A DNA stretch of 64,000 bases from Clostridium beijerinckii HUN142. Its GTDB lineage: Bacteria; Bacillota; Clostridia; Clostridiales; Clostridiaceae. Where the stretch lies: NCBI RefSeq assembly GCF_000621745.1, contig NZ_JHXK01000012.1, positions 124,001 through 188,000 on the forward strand, in the 5' to 3' direction. Positions within the stretch are counted from its first letter, which is position 1. Each line of letters opens with the position of its first letter. Shown here piece by piece: positions 30,466 to 40,009 of this stretch. The position numbers and the translations under genes are program-made. The notes under the pieces were generated by a model that did no database searches, had not been told where the DNA came from, and saw only the letters and a list, made by a program, of their open reading frames with translations.

Positions 30466-31155
30466 CTATATTAGTCCTCTTTCTTTGAAACTAACAAATT
30501 TATTATTTCCTATTATAATATGGTCTACTAATTGAATTCCTATAATATTTCCACATTCTTTAATTCTTAGTGTTATATTGATGTCTTCTCTGCTAGGTGT
30601 CGGATCACCTGATGGATGATTGTGACATACAATTATTGATGCACTATTCTTACTTATAGCTTGCTTAAAAATTTCTCTTGGATGTACAACTGATGTATTT
30701 AGGCTGCCCTTAAATACATCTTTAACACCAACAACTACATTTTTGGTGTTTAATAAGACAACTTTTAATACTTCTTGATTTAATTCATTCATCTCTCCCA
30801 TAAGAAGACTTGCTAGGTCATTTGGTGAAGTTATTTTGATGTCATTATTTATTGCTTTCAATGTTCTAAATCTTTTAAAAAGCTCGGCTAAAGCTAAAAT
30901 TTGTGAAGCTTTTCCTTGTTTAATCCCTTTTATAGATATTATATCATCAAAACTTGCATCTAAAATACCATTTAGCCCTTCTAGCTCAGACAAAAGCCTG
31001 CTACACAATTGAAGAACATTCTCTCCTTGTGTTCCAGTTCTAATTATTATTGCTAATAATTCCGAATTACTTAAAGATTCTGCTCCATAAGTTAATAATT
31101 TCTCTTTAGGTCGTTCATTCTGTGGTATATCTTTGATTTTAAGGCTACTTTCCAT
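30466..31155 (-). CDS. radC: RadC/YicR family JAMM-domain protein
   Basis: RadC proteins pair a helix-hairpin-helix N-terminus with a JAB1/MPN metal domain. The metal motif is intact in HNHPSGDPTPSRED. The old link to DNA repair was questioned and the substrate is unknown. The ATG at 31155 was chosen because GGAGG lies about ten bases upstream; a TTG at 31173 falls outside that site. Length is 229 residues. It lies between maf and mreB. Confidence 0.92.
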   Translation of the reverse strand: MESSLKIKDIPQNERPKEKLLTYGAESLSNSELLAIIIRTGTQGENVLQLCSRLLSELEGLNGILDASFDDIISIKGIKQGKASQILALAELFKRFRTLKAINNDIKITSPNDLASLLMGEMNELNQEVLKVVLLNTKNVVVGVKDVFKGSLNTSVVHPREIFKQAISKNSASIIVCHNHPSGDPTPSREDINITLRIKECGNIIGIQLVDHIIIGNNKFVSFKERGLI

Positions 31156-31206
31156 ATAATATATTACCTCCAAATATATGATTTCCCCTCTATCCCTAAA
31201 ATATAA

Positions 31207-31773
31207 TTATTGTATCTCTTTAAGCATAAACTTTAGCTTATTCAGTGGCAGTCCAACAACGTTGTAATAACATCCTCTTATCTCTTCAACAAATATTCCA
31301 CCTATTCCCTGGATTCCATAAGCGCCAGCTTTATCTAAAGGCTCCCCAGTTTTTATGTATTCTAATATTTCATCATCGCTTATTTCAGAAAAAGTAACTT
31401 CTGTAGATAAACTCTCTTGAATCACTAAATTTTTAGCTGTATTAATCACAACAACACCAGAATAAACTAAATGCTTTCTACCTTGAAGTGATTTTATAAT
31501 ATTAAAAGCATCTTCTTCATCTTTTGGCTTTCCTAGTATCATATTGTCTATAGTGACCACAGTATCAGCTGAAATTATAATTGCATCCTCATCTAGCTTA
31601 TTCTTAACATTCAGTGCTTTTCCTAAAGCTATGTCCTTAACATATCTATCTATAGAGCCCTTAAAAATAACTTTGCTCTCATCAAAATTACTGACAATCA
31701 CATCAAAATTCTTAATTAATCTACTTAAGAGTTCTTGTCGTCTTTCTGAAGCAGAAGCTAATATTATCTTCAT
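31207..31773 (-). CDS. maf: Maf family nucleotide pyrophosphatase
   Basis: Maf hydrolyses non-canonical or modified nucleoside triphosphates such as dTTP, UTP or m5UTP and is linked to division arrest. The opening KIILASASERRQELL and the central ISADTVV motif are typical. The ATG at 31773 was chosen because the family starts here and TTAGGATG lies upstream; the longer frame to 31860 has no family similarity. Length is 188 residues. It leads the maf-radC-mreBCD-pbp2 cluster. Confidence 0.95.
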   Translation of the reverse strand: MKIILASASERRQELLSRLIKNFDVIVSNFDESKVIFKGSIDRYVKDIALGKALNVKNKLDEDAIIISADTVVTIDNMILGKPKDEEDAFNIIKSLQGRKHLVYSGVVVINTAKNLVIQESLSTEVTFSEISDDEILEYIKTGEPLDKAGAYGIQGIGGIFVEEIRGCYYNVVGLPLNKLKFMLKEIQ

Positions 31774-31929
31774 ATATTCACATCCTAAAATAAAGAATTT
31801 TGGCACATGAAAAAATAATAGGCGAGCATGATGATCTCCCATTTTTTGAATGTACCTCAATATATATCATTGACAAATAATATATATTGTAGACATGTTA
31901 ATTTTTTAACCAAAAACTATTAAATTTTA

Positions 31930-31966
31930 AAGGTGTAGAAATGATGTTCTACCATTTCTACACCTT
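31930..31966 (-). terminator. Terminator-like hairpin after the SPOR gene
   Basis: A perfect 14-base stem AAGGTGTAGAAATG/CATTTCTACACCTT has a nine-base loop. On the minus strand TTTAAAATTT follows. It lies about 100 bases after the SPOR gene stop. Confidence 0.72.
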
Positions 31967-32068
31967 ATAGTTTATCATTTAAGATGTTCTTAAACAAGTG
32001 TGTTATATTAAGTTATAAGTTTTTTTATATAAATGTAATTTTGTTGTAATAATTATTAATTAAATTCT

Positions 32069-32743
32069 TTAGTTTTTAATGAGTTTATATAACTCCTGCA
32101 TATTATTACTACTGTTTGTTTTATCCATTTCATCCGGCAAACTTTTGACATAATCGTATAATTGGTTTATTTTATTCGATTTAGCAGTGCTTCCTTCATT
32201 CACAATTCCATCCGTCCATGCCTTAAATTCAGCTGTTTTTATACTTTTCACTTGATTATCTTGTAGCTTATTCACAATTGTTAAAAATCCATTCATAATT
32301 TCTATGAGCTTTTTATTTTCCAAGTCATTACTAGAAGCACCTAAACTAATTTTAGCGACATCAATATTATTCGACTTGAATTCCTCTATCTTTTTTAATC
32401 CATCTTCCTCATTGTATATTCCTGCCAAAACTCTATATTTGCCATCATCTTCTACTATAAATGGCTGACAGTATTTTGATATTGCAGCCAGTGACTCTTT
32501 TGCATTTTCCTCTTTTGAGTAATAACCACATTGTAATGCTATAATATTTTTTATCGTACCATTATAGTCACCTTGAGTTGAAGGTTTTGAATTATTTATG
32601 CTTATATTTTGTACATTCTTTCCATCAAAGATAACATTGCTAATAAACACTCCTCCAACTATAGATATTCCAACGATAACAACAACACTACATAAGAACT
32701 TCATCCTACCTGATTTTTTATATTCATATCTTGTGTATCTCAT
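32069..32743 (-). CDS. Membrane-anchored SPOR-domain protein
   Basis: SPOR domains bind peptidoglycan stripped of stem peptides at division sites. A short basic tail is followed by a membrane segment (about 15-37). The SPOR-like region covers about 60-130, with ALQCGYYSKEENAKES and YRVLAGIYNEEDG. The last 90 residues are helical and unassigned. The ATG at 32743 was chosen because GGGGGGAG lies just before it; the ATG at 32764 is upstream of that site. Length is 224 residues. Confidence 0.8.
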   Translation of the reverse strand: MRYTRYEYKKSGRMKFLCSVVVIVGISIVGGVFISNVIFDGKNVQNISINNSKPSTQGDYNGTIKNIIALQCGYYSKEENAKESLAAISKYCQPFIVEDDGKYRVLAGIYNEEDGLKKIEEFKSNNIDVAKISLGASSNDLENKKLIEIMNGFLTIVNKLQDNQVKSIKTAEFKAWTDGIVNEGSTAKSNKINQLYDYVKSLPDEMDKTNSSNNMQELYKLIKN

Positions 32744-33083
32744 AGTCTCCCCCCTTTTGAACATTCTAAAAAATAGCGTATCAAAGAGTTAGAATTTATA
32801 TACCACCTAATCTTATAGAAAGGCAGTATAAAAACAGAATAATATCATATATATTTGACTGCTATTTTTTCATATTTCTTATATATTAATATTTATTCTG
32901 TGGATTACACATATATGAATTATGTTAAATAAAAAATATTATATAGAGTACATTTTTTTAATATCAAATGCCAGATTAACAATGTAAAAGCTAGAGAAAG
33001 ATACATTCCGTACGTTCAGGCACACTAGTTATCTTTTCTACTATATTATGTTTACACTTAGCCTCTTAAGTTAACCATATCTA
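32744..33083. other. 340-bp gap upstream of the SPOR gene
   Basis: AT-rich with no credible open reading frame. It holds the SPOR gene promoter region and the end of the NlpC/P60 transcript. No strong stem with a T-run was seen. Confidence 0.4.
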
Positions 33084-33677
33084 TTAGCTAAAAATTCTTC
33101 TTGCAGTAGCATATCTTTCTGAATAGTATCCATCACACAGTGAGCTTACCATTACTGGTTTTCCAGATCTTGGGGCATGTATAAATTCTCCATTTCCAAT
33201 ATAAATACCCACATGGCTAATTGAACCTTCGGTATTAAAAAAGACTAAATCTCCAGCTCTTAAGTTACTTTTATTCACTTTAGTTCCCACATTTACTTGT
33301 GTATATGTAGTTCTTGATATATCTATACCAAATTTATTATACACGTATTGTGTTAATCCAGAGCAATCAAAAGCATTTGGACCAGTTGCTCCATAAACAT
33401 ATGGTTTTCCTAAAAACTTATATGCATAATTTACAACTTCATTTCCTTTACTGATTGCTCCCCTTGATACTGAATCTTCATTAGTTGCTACTGTTTCAGA
33501 ATCTGATGGTGCTTTTATTACTTTAGCTGTTTTAAGTTCACTAGTTTTAATTGTAATTCCTTTATTATGTGTTAGCGTAGTATCCGCTTTAGCATCTTGA
33601 GCATTAATAAAAAAAACTCCTAAAAAAATAAAAGCTGTAGTTATACATTTCATAAGCATATTATCTTTAATTTTCAT
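33084..33677 (-). CDS. Secreted NlpC/P60 (C40) peptidoglycan endopeptidase
   Basis: C40 enzymes cut the gamma-D-Glu to diamino acid bond in wall stem peptides. A signal peptide ends near DAKA (about residue 32). The catalytic domain covers about 80-197 with Cys in NAFDCSGLTQYVY, His in GSISHVGIYIG and a final polar residue in FIHAPRSG. No wall-binding domain is visible, only a short linker. The length of 197 residues is small for the class. It is a single-gene unit. Confidence 0.9.
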   Translation of the reverse strand: MKIKDNMLMKCITTAFIFLGVFFINAQDAKADTTLTHNKGITIKTSELKTAKVIKAPSDSETVATNEDSVSRGAISKGNEVVNYAYKFLGKPYVYGATGPNAFDCSGLTQYVYNKFGIDISRTTYTQVNVGTKVNKSNLRAGDLVFFNTEGSISHVGIYIGNGEFIHAPRSGKPVMVSSLCDGYYSERYATARRIFS

Positions 33678-33973
33678 CTTAAATTCCTCTCCATACTTAA
33701 TCTATATCATCCTAAAAATAGTTTAGTTATCGTTTACACTGTGTCGTAAATTTTACAACATGTTTTTAGTATAGTTATAAGCTAGGTAAAGGTCAAACCT
33801 TTTACACTTTTATATTGTTATTTACAATAAAATATCTCTATTTTCCTCAACATTACTATCAATAATGGTCATTTACTGTAAATTTATAATTTTCTGACTT
33901 TTGTATTACATTTTGTTATTTCTTATCTTTTCTCTAGCAAACCAGAAATTCAAAGTTCTCAAATTGATCAAAA
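33678..33973. other. Upstream region of the C40 gene
   Basis: Nearly 300 bases of AT-rich DNA hold the promoter region of the C40 gene. No recognised riboswitch or operator was seen. Confidence 0.35.
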
Positions 33974-34019
33974 AAAACAGTAAGTTATTCATTAAATTTT
34001 ATGGTTAACTTACTGTTTT
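33974..34019 (-). terminator. Terminator after pepD
   Basis: A stem of about 14 bases (AAAACAGTAAGTTA with TAACTTACTGTTTT) precedes a run of T on the minus strand. It lies 18 bases after the pepD stop. Confidence 0.85.
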
Positions 34020-34036
34020 AATTGAATTTATATATT

Positions 34037-35494
34037 CTAATTTCTAATTTCCTTAAGAACTTCTACTAAATATTCAAAACATCTACAAGCAGAAGATATA
34101 CTTAAATGTTCATTTGGTGTGTGTATATCAATTATATTGGGACCAAAACTAATCATATCTAAATCTCCCAATCTTTCCTTAAGTATTCCACATTCTAATC
34201 CAGCATGGATGGCAACAATATCTGCTTCTTTGCCATACATTCTAGAGTATACATCTTTACATATATCCCTTATTTTCGAATCATTTTTATATGGCCATTC
34301 TGGATATCCTGCCGCAGCTTCAAATGTTCCTCCCATCATTTCAGTTAAACATTTATTTCTTTCAACTATTTCTTCTTTCAATGAGAACACAGAACTTCTA
34401 ACAGCACTATGATATTTTATATCACTTTCATTGGTTGTTACCACTCCAAGATTTGATGAACTTTCCACTAATCCTTCTATTTCAGAACTCATTGTGTTTA
34501 CACCATTTGGATACAAATATGATAAGCTAATTGCTTTAGCTGTAGTATCATCTGAAAATACTTTTTCTATTTTTTCTTGACTTTCTAATAATGTTATTTT
34601 AAGTCCTGGGTCTTTTTTGGTAAATTCTTTAGAAATATCACTATCTATCTTTGTTTTAGCTTCAACCAATTCTTTTTCCTTCGATTGATCAATTGAAATA
34701 ACCGCCATAGCTTCTCTTGGTATTGCATTATCTTTTGCTCCACCTTTTAATGAAACTAAGTTAAAAGATACCTTATTTAAGATTCCCCTTAATACTCTTG
34801 CCATTAATTTATTTGCGTTTCCTCTTTCCAAATGAATTTCAGCTCCTGAATGTCCTCCAGCTAATCCTTTAACTTCAATCACATATTCTTTTGTATTTTC
34901 TTTTTTATTTGTCCATTCAATAGGCAAAGTAGATTCAGTTCTAATTCCACCAGCACAGCTGACCCAAAGTTTTCCTTCTTCTTCTGAATCTAAATTCAGT
35001 ACAATTTTTCCATCTAAATCTTTTGATCGTACAGCTTTAGCTCCAGTCATTCCTGTTTCTTCATCTGTTGTTATTAATACCTCTATAGCAGGATGTTCTA
35101 TTGATGTATCCTCTAATATTGCCATCGCATAAGCAACAGCAATTCCATCATCTCCTCCAAGAGTTGTATTATCTGCATATATATAATCATCTTTGATTAC
35201 TAAACTTATTGGATCTTTTTCAAAATCATGAACTTTGTCGTTATTTTTCTCACACACCATATCCATATGACCTTGAATTATAACTGTTGGAGCTTTCTCA
35301 TACCCTTTTGATGCAGGTTTTTTAATAATAACATTTAGGGCATCATCTTGAATACATTCTAAGCCTAACTTTTTCCCAAAGCTCAATAAATAATCACTTA
35401 TTTGTTTCTCATTTCCAGAACCTCTTGGTATCTTACTTATTTCATTAAAATGATAAAAAATTCTTTTCCCCGTAATATTCTCTAAATTTTTCAT
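34037..35494 (-). CDS. pepD: Aminoacyl-histidine dipeptidase (PepD, M20 family)
   Basis: PepD is a cytosolic zinc dipeptidase that hydrolyses Xaa-His and other dipeptides. M20 metal-site motifs are visible: IQGHMDMVCE, LGGDDGIAVAYA, TTDEETGMTGA and the C-terminal AIHAGLECG. The length of 485 residues matches the family. It is divergently arranged with pyk and has its own terminator. Confidence 0.93.
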   Translation of the reverse strand: MKNLENITGKRIFYHFNEISKIPRGSGNEKQISDYLLSFGKKLGLECIQDDALNVIIKKPASKGYEKAPTVIIQGHMDMVCEKNNDKVHDFEKDPISLVIKDDYIYADNTTLGGDDGIAVAYAMAILEDTSIEHPAIEVLITTDEETGMTGAKAVRSKDLDGKIVLNLDSEEEGKLWVSCAGGIRTESTLPIEWTNKKENTKEYVIEVKGLAGGHSGAEIHLERGNANKLMARVLRGILNKVSFNLVSLKGGAKDNAIPREAMAVISIDQSKEKELVEAKTKIDSDISKEFTKKDPGLKITLLESQEKIEKVFSDDTTAKAISLSYLYPNGVNTMSSEIEGLVESSSNLGVVTTNESDIKYHSAVRSSVFSLKEEIVERNKCLTEMMGGTFEAAAGYPEWPYKNDSKIRDICKDVYSRMYGKEADIVAIHAGLECGILKERLGDLDMISFGPNIIDIHTPNEHLSISSACRCFEYLVEVLKEIRN

Positions 35495-35657
35495 TCTACT
35501 CTCTTCCTTTCATCAATTATATGATAGAATATGATTATACATATCTTTTCTTAGTTTATCATAAAATATTGCTATATTATGTATATTTTTATTATTTTAT
35601 GATTAATTATTTCACACACTATAATATATATACAAAATTTTAATGTGAGGTGTTTAT

Positions 35658-37076
35658 ATGCAAAAAACAAAAATGATTTTTACTATTGGTCCAGCAAGCG
35701 ATAATGAGGAGACTTTAAGAAAGTTCATTGAAATTGGGATGAGCGCTGCAAGGTTGAACTTTTCTCATGGTACACATGAAACACACAAAGAAAAAATCGA
35801 ATTAATCCAACGTCTAAGTAAAGAAATGAATTCTGCAACAGCTATAGTTCTTGATATTAAAGGTCCAAAAATTAGAACTCATAACTTTGTAAACGATGGT
35901 GTAACTCTTAATGACGGTGACGATTTCGATTTTATATGTGGAGAAGAAATTCTTGGTGATGAGAAAAGATGCTCAATCTCATATGATGTACTTTATCAAG
36001 ATATAAAAGTTGGCGGAAAAATTCTTGTTGATGATGGCCTTCTAAAATTTAAAGTTACTGGTGTTGAAGGTAAAACAATTCATACAAAAGTTGTTGTAGG
36101 TGGTGAAATTAAAAATCATAAGGGTGTAAATGTACCTAATGTAGTTATTAAATTACCATCAATTACAGAAAAAGATATTGAGGATATAAAATTCGGCTGC
36201 AAAATGGGTGTTGATTTTATAGCTGCTTCTTTCATAAGAAAAGCTAGCGATATTTTAGATGTAAAAAAAGTTCTAAAAGAAAACCACGGAGAACATATAA
36301 AAGTAATAGCTAAAATAGAAAACCAAGAAGGTGTAGACAATATAGATTCTATCATCGAAGTAACCGATGCTGTAATGGTTGCCAGAGGAGATATGGGTGT
36401 TGAAATTCCAATTCAAAAAGTGCCTATAATACAAAAAATGATCATTAGAAAATGTAATGAAGTTGGTAAGGTTGTTATAACTGCAACTCAAATGCTTGAT
36501 TCAATGATCAGAAATTCACTTCCAACTAGAGCTGAAGCAAGTGATGTTTGTAACGCTATTTTTGATGGAACTGATGCAATTATGTTAAGTGGTGAAAGTG
36601 CTTCCGGTTGTTTCCCTATAGAAGCAGCAAAAACAATGTCAAAAATTGCTCAAGAAGCAGAAGAATATTTAGATTATGATCACTTAACTGCAAGGCTTAG
36701 AGAGCCATCACTTACTGACTATGCAGCTGCAATAAGTTATTCAGCATGTAGAACAGCTAATATCTTACATGCAAAAGCTATAGTAGCAGCAACTAAGAGC
36801 GGTGCTACAGCAAGACTGCTTTCAAGATATAGATCAAAGGCTCCAATCATAGCTATAACACCTTATGAACAAGTAAGAAAGGGATTAAGCTTGAATTTTG
36901 GAATCTTCCCAATGCCTTGTAAAATGTTTAACTCAACAGATGAAATATTAACAGAAGCTAAAAACACAGTATTTAGTCTAAATTTCACACAGCCTGGAGA
37001 TGATATAATAGTTGCTGCCGGAATGCCAACAACTCAAACTGGTGGAACTAATATGTTAAAAATAGAAAAGATTTAA
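35658..37076 (+). CDS. pyk: Pyruvate kinase
   Basis: Pyruvate kinase makes pyruvate and ATP from phosphoenolpyruvate at the end of glycolysis. Typical motifs are KTKMIFTIGPAS, ARLNFSHGTHE, the active-site IAKIENQEGVDNID and ITATQMLDSM. The length of 472 residues is the basic form without the extra C-terminal PEP-utiliser-like domain found in Bacillus. A GAGGTG site precedes the ATG. It is transcribed alone, divergent from pepD. TATAAT at about 35620 is a candidate -10. Confidence 0.97.
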   Translation: MQKTKMIFTIGPASDNEETLRKFIEIGMSAARLNFSHGTHETHKEKIELIQRLSKEMNSATAIVLDIKGPKIRTHNFVNDGVTLNDGDDFDFICGEEILGDEKRCSISYDVLYQDIKVGGKILVDDGLLKFKVTGVEGKTIHTKVVVGGEIKNHKGVNVPNVVIKLPSITEKDIEDIKFGCKMGVDFIAASFIRKASDILDVKKVLKENHGEHIKVIAKIENQEGVDNIDSIIEVTDAVMVARGDMGVEIPIQKVPIIQKMIIRKCNEVGKVVITATQMLDSMIRNSLPTRAEASDVCNAIFDGTDAIMLSGESASGCFPIEAAKTMSKIAQEAEEYLDYDHLTARLREPSLTDYAAAISYSACRTANILHAKAIVAATKSGATARLLSRYRSKAPIIAITPYEQVRKGLSLNFGIFPMPCKMFNSTDEILTEAKNTVFSLNFTQPGDDIIVAAGMPTTQTGGTNMLKIEKI

Positions 37077-37094
37077 TTAAAATACTCCAAATAA

Positions 37095-37130
37095 AATAAG
37101 TATGGATGATTATCCATACTTATTTTTCAT
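37095..37130. terminator. Bidirectional terminator between pyk and the S1 gene
   Basis: A perfect 13-base stem AATAAGTATGGAT/ATCCATACTTATT has a four-base loop. T-rich sequence follows on both strands. It serves the two convergent genes. Confidence 0.9.
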
Positions 37131-37148
37131 ATTTAAAATTCTGTAAAT

Positions 37149-38303
37149 CTACTCAAATTTAAATCCTTTAAGTAAATCTCCCAAAGAGGTTCCACTTTCA
37201 TCACTGCTGTCAATATAATCAAGATATTCTTTATTAGTTTCTACAGCTTCTTTTATACTCAATGCTATTCTTTTTTCTTCCCGATTAATACTTAGCACCT
37301 TAACCTTTACTTTTTGATTAATTTCCAATGCATCGGAAGGCTTTGCAATATGTTCATCTGTAATCTCTGTTATATGAACCAAACCTTCTATCCCATCAAA
37401 TAGCTCAACAAACGCGCCAAATGTAGTAAGACGTACAACCTTTCCTTCAAATATACGTCCTTCATTAATGTCATTGCTATGAACTATCCATGGCTCTTTA
37501 GTTACATCTTTTAATATTAATGATAATCTTTCATTTTTTCTATCCACATTACCTATAAATACTTCTACCTTATCTCCCTCTTTAACTATATCTTCAGGCT
37601 TATTTACTCTCTCCCATGATAAATCTGAAATATGAATTAATCCTTCTACTCCTCCAATGTCAACAAAAGCTCCGAACTTAACTATTTTCTTAACAACACC
37701 GTTTCTTTTTTCTCCCTCTTTTAGATCATCCCATATACTTTTCTTATTTTTGTTATATTCTTCTTCTTCAAGAATTCTTCTTGAAGCTATAACTCTTTTA
37801 TTGTTAAAGTCTAATTCAGTGATTCTAACATCTAAATCTCTTCCTACTAAATTACTAAGCTCGATTCTTTCTCTACTTGCAAGGGAGCCTGGTATAAAAA
37901 TTTTTATGCTACCATAGTATGCAATCACTCCACCTTTAGTCTCTTCTTTCACATACACTTTAACGTTCTTTTGTTCTTTGAAATATTGACTTAATTCTTC
38001 TCTTCCCTTTATCTCCAAAGCTTTTATTAAAGAAAGCTCAACATATCCTTCACCATCATTTGGGGATAAGACATACACATAAATCTCATCATCTTTACTA
38101 ACCACTTCTCTTGGATCCTTGCCATCTATAGATAACTCTTCTTTGGCTATTAATCCATCAAAAGCATAATCTATATTAACAGAAACCTCCTTATCGTTTA
38201 CATCTATAACTTTTCCCCTTAATACATCTCCTCTATTAAGTCTTTTTACATCATATTGTTTTAAAAGTTCGCTCATATTGCTTTCTACTTCTTCGTTAGA
38301 CAT
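37149..38303 (-). CDS. 30S ribosomal protein S1-like protein with four S1 domains
   Basis: S1-domain proteins bind mRNA and can aid translation initiation. Four S1 repeats cover the protein; the last two are most regular (FGAFVDIGGVEGLIHISDLS and FGAFVELFDGIEGLVHITEI). The length of 384 residues resembles Bacillus YpfD rather than the six-domain E. coli S1. Several clostridia fuse this protein to IspH; here it is free-standing. The ATG at 38303 was chosen because AAGGAG lies about 11 bases upstream; a GTG at 38315 abuts that site. Confidence 0.88.
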   Translation of the reverse strand: MSNEEVESNMSELLKQYDVKRLNRGDVLRGKVIDVNDKEVSVNIDYAFDGLIAKEELSIDGKDPREVVSKDDEIYVYVLSPNDGEGYVELSLIKALEIKGREELSQYFKEQKNVKVYVKEETKGGVIAYYGSIKIFIPGSLASRERIELSNLVGRDLDVRITELDFNNKRVIASRRILEEEEYNKNKKSIWDDLKEGEKRNGVVKKIVKFGAFVDIGGVEGLIHISDLSWERVNKPEDIVKEGDKVEVFIGNVDRKNERLSLILKDVTKEPWIVHSNDINEGRIFEGKVVRLTTFGAFVELFDGIEGLVHITEITDEHIAKPSDALEINQKVKVKVLSINREEKRIALSIKEAVETNKEYLDYIDSSDESGTSLGDLLKGFKFE

Positions 38304-38600
38304 AACATAATTCACTCCTTATTATAATTTTTCTTACTTACAATAATAATCTAAGAGAATCTTTTACACAAGTATGGTTCCTTGTACCATAAATATAATT
38401 CTAATTTTATATTATCTCAATATGAAAATCTTTTTACTCTAATCCAGTTATTATCAAAATTATTTCTATTTTTAACTCAAGTAGTATTAATTACCTTTTA
38501 AAAGAATAAAGAAAACTACTATAAGTTAGAAATAACAACTTTTTATATAGATATATAATTCTAATCATCCTTTTTAGTCTTTTTTCGTTGCTTTTCCATA
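38304..38600. other. Intergenic region between divergent S1 and pspA units
   Basis: About 300 bases of AT-rich DNA separate the divergent units. Apart from the plus-strand promoter that follows it, nothing specific was recognised. Confidence 0.4.
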
Positions 38601-38629
38601 TTGTGTATAAGGAATCTTTTTTATATAAT
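38601..38629 (+). promoter_or_regulatory. Promoter of the Ser-rich/pspA operon
   Basis: TTGTGT (38601-38606) and TATAAT (38624-38629) are 17 bases apart, a good sigma-A-type promoter 22 bases before the first possible start codon. Confidence 0.7.
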
Positions 38630-38659
38630 AAGTACATAATCTTTTAAGGGGTGATCACT

Positions 38660-39328
38660 ATTCGTAAGATTAAAAGAAAATATGCTTTAGCTATATTTTT
38701 AACATTCATATTTATATTTTCGAGTTTACCTTTAGATGCTATATCATTTATTGGTATAAATACATCTAATAATAATTCAGTAGCCTTTGCTAAATCAACT
38801 GGTAGCAGCAGTAGGTCAAGCTCTAGCGGTAGCAAATTTAGTTCTAGCAGTTCAAAGTCAAGTAGTGGATTTAGTTCAGGCTCTTTTAGCGGATCAAGTT
38901 CATCTAGTAAATCCTCAACAACTACAAGTGGTGATTCAAGTAGTTCAAAGAGTGGCGAAGGGTTCAAATCCGGCAATTTCTCGAATAGTGATTCTTCAAA
39001 CTCAGATTCAAAGACTTCTTCGTCATCTTCAAGTAGTGGTGGATCACAAGGATTTAGTAGCGGTTCTTATTCTACAACTGATAAAAATAAAACCGCTGAT
39101 TCATCAACTTCTTCTAACACAAATGATAATAAAAATACTAATACTCAAACATATAATGGCGGTTCCAGCAGAAGTTCATTCTGGCCATTCTTTGGTGGAG
39201 GATACTTTTACAGACCATTTTATTTTGGTTCACCAGCAAGCTCATTAATTAACACATTAGTTTTAGCTGGAATATTTGTACTAGCTATTATATTAATAAA
39301 AAAATATTTAAATAATAAACGAAAATAA
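38660..39328 (+). CDS. Ser-rich secreted and membrane-anchored protein, possible ATT start
   Basis: The protein opens with a signal peptide (basic RKIKRKYALAIFLTFIF, cleavage near AFAK), followed by about 110 residues of Ser/Gly/Lys low complexity. An aromatic patch (SFWPFFGGGYFYRPFYF) and a final membrane segment with a basic tail (IIILKKY-like end, NNKRK) close it. The frame has no ATG near the start. AAGGGGTGATC lies eight bases before ATT at 38660, which fits as a rare start codon; GTG at 38651 overlaps the binding site. Length is about 222 residues. It starts the operon with pspA. Function is unknown. Confidence 0.7.
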   Translation: MRKIKRKYALAIFLTFIFIFSSLPLDAISFIGINTSNNNSVAFAKSTGSSSRSSSSGSKFSSSSSKSSSGFSSGSFSGSSSSSKSSTTTSGDSSSSKSGEGFKSGNFSNSDSSNSDSKTSSSSSSSGGSQGFSSGSYSTTDKNKTADSSTSSNTNDNKNTNTQTYNGGSSRSSFWPFFGGGYFYRPFYFGSPASSLINTLVLAGIFVLAIILIKKYLNNKRK

Positions 39329-39349
39329 TAATTATTTGGAGGTATAGAC

Positions 39350-40000
39350 ATGGGAATTTTTTCAAGAATGTCAAATATGATTAAGGCAAAAGTAAATAAC
39401 TCATTAGATGAAATGGAAAATCCAGTTGAATTACTAGATCAAAAACTAAGAGATATGGATGAACAATTTAATAAAGCAAAATTAAGTTCAGCTCAAATTT
39501 TAGGTAATGTTCATGAAATTGAGAAAAAACTAGATTCTGCTAAAAAAGAATCTGAAGATTATGATCAAAAGGTTAGATTAGCGCTAAGCAAAGGAAATGA
39601 GGATTTAGCTAAAAGAGCATTAGCTAAAAAAGTTGAAACAGATAAAAAGGCTGCTTCTCTACAAGCAAGCTATGATAATGCTAAAGTACAGGCTGATACT
39701 TTAAAAGCAAATCTACGTGCTTTAGAAGAAGAAATAACAAAAACTAGAAGTTACAGAGATGAAGCAGCTGCAAGATTTGCAAATGCTGAAGCCTCTCAAA
39801 AAGTAAATGAAGTTCTAGCTAATGTTCAAACTAAAAGTAACTCAATACAAATTGATAGTATAGAAAGAAAAATTCAACGTAAAGAATCTCTTGCTCAAGG
39901 TTTAGGTGAATTAAGAGACCTAGATGATTTTGATAGTGAATTTAAGAAATTAGATGACGTTGATCTAGATCTTGAATTAGCAAAATACAAATCTAATTAG
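39350..40000 (+). CDS. pspA: PspA/IM30 (Vipp1) family membrane-stress protein
   Basis: PspA proteins form ESCRT-III-like coats on damaged membranes. The 216 residues are almost all coiled coil. The opening GIFSRMSNMIKAKVNNSLDEMENP and VELLDQKLRDMDEQ are diagnostic. A GGAGG site precedes the ATG at a gap of 21 bases from the Ser-rich gene. The next gene begins ten bases after the stop. Membrane stress is the expected inducer, but no dedicated regulator is visible here. Confidence 0.94.
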   Translation: MGIFSRMSNMIKAKVNNSLDEMENPVELLDQKLRDMDEQFNKAKLSSAQILGNVHEIEKKLDSAKKESEDYDQKVRLALSKGNEDLAKRALAKKVETDKKAASLQASYDNAKVQADTLKANLRALEEEITKTRSYRDEAAARFANAEASQKVNEVLANVQTKSNSIQIDSIERKIQRKESLAQGLGELRDLDDFDSEFKKLDDVDLDLELAKYKSN

Positions 40001-40009
40001 GTGATAAAA

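Noticed and set aside
31774..31860. 29-residue N-terminal extension of Maf
   Set aside because: The conserved family start KIILASAS is at 31773 with its own ribosome site; the extension is not conserved.
38644..39248. Open frames on both strands overlapping the Ser-rich gene (38644-38976 minus and 38787-39248 plus)
   Set aside because: They are shadows of the repeated Ser/Gly codons. Their proteins are Leu/Val/Gln low-complexity strings without ribosome sites, while the chosen frame has a promoter, signal peptide and membrane anchor.
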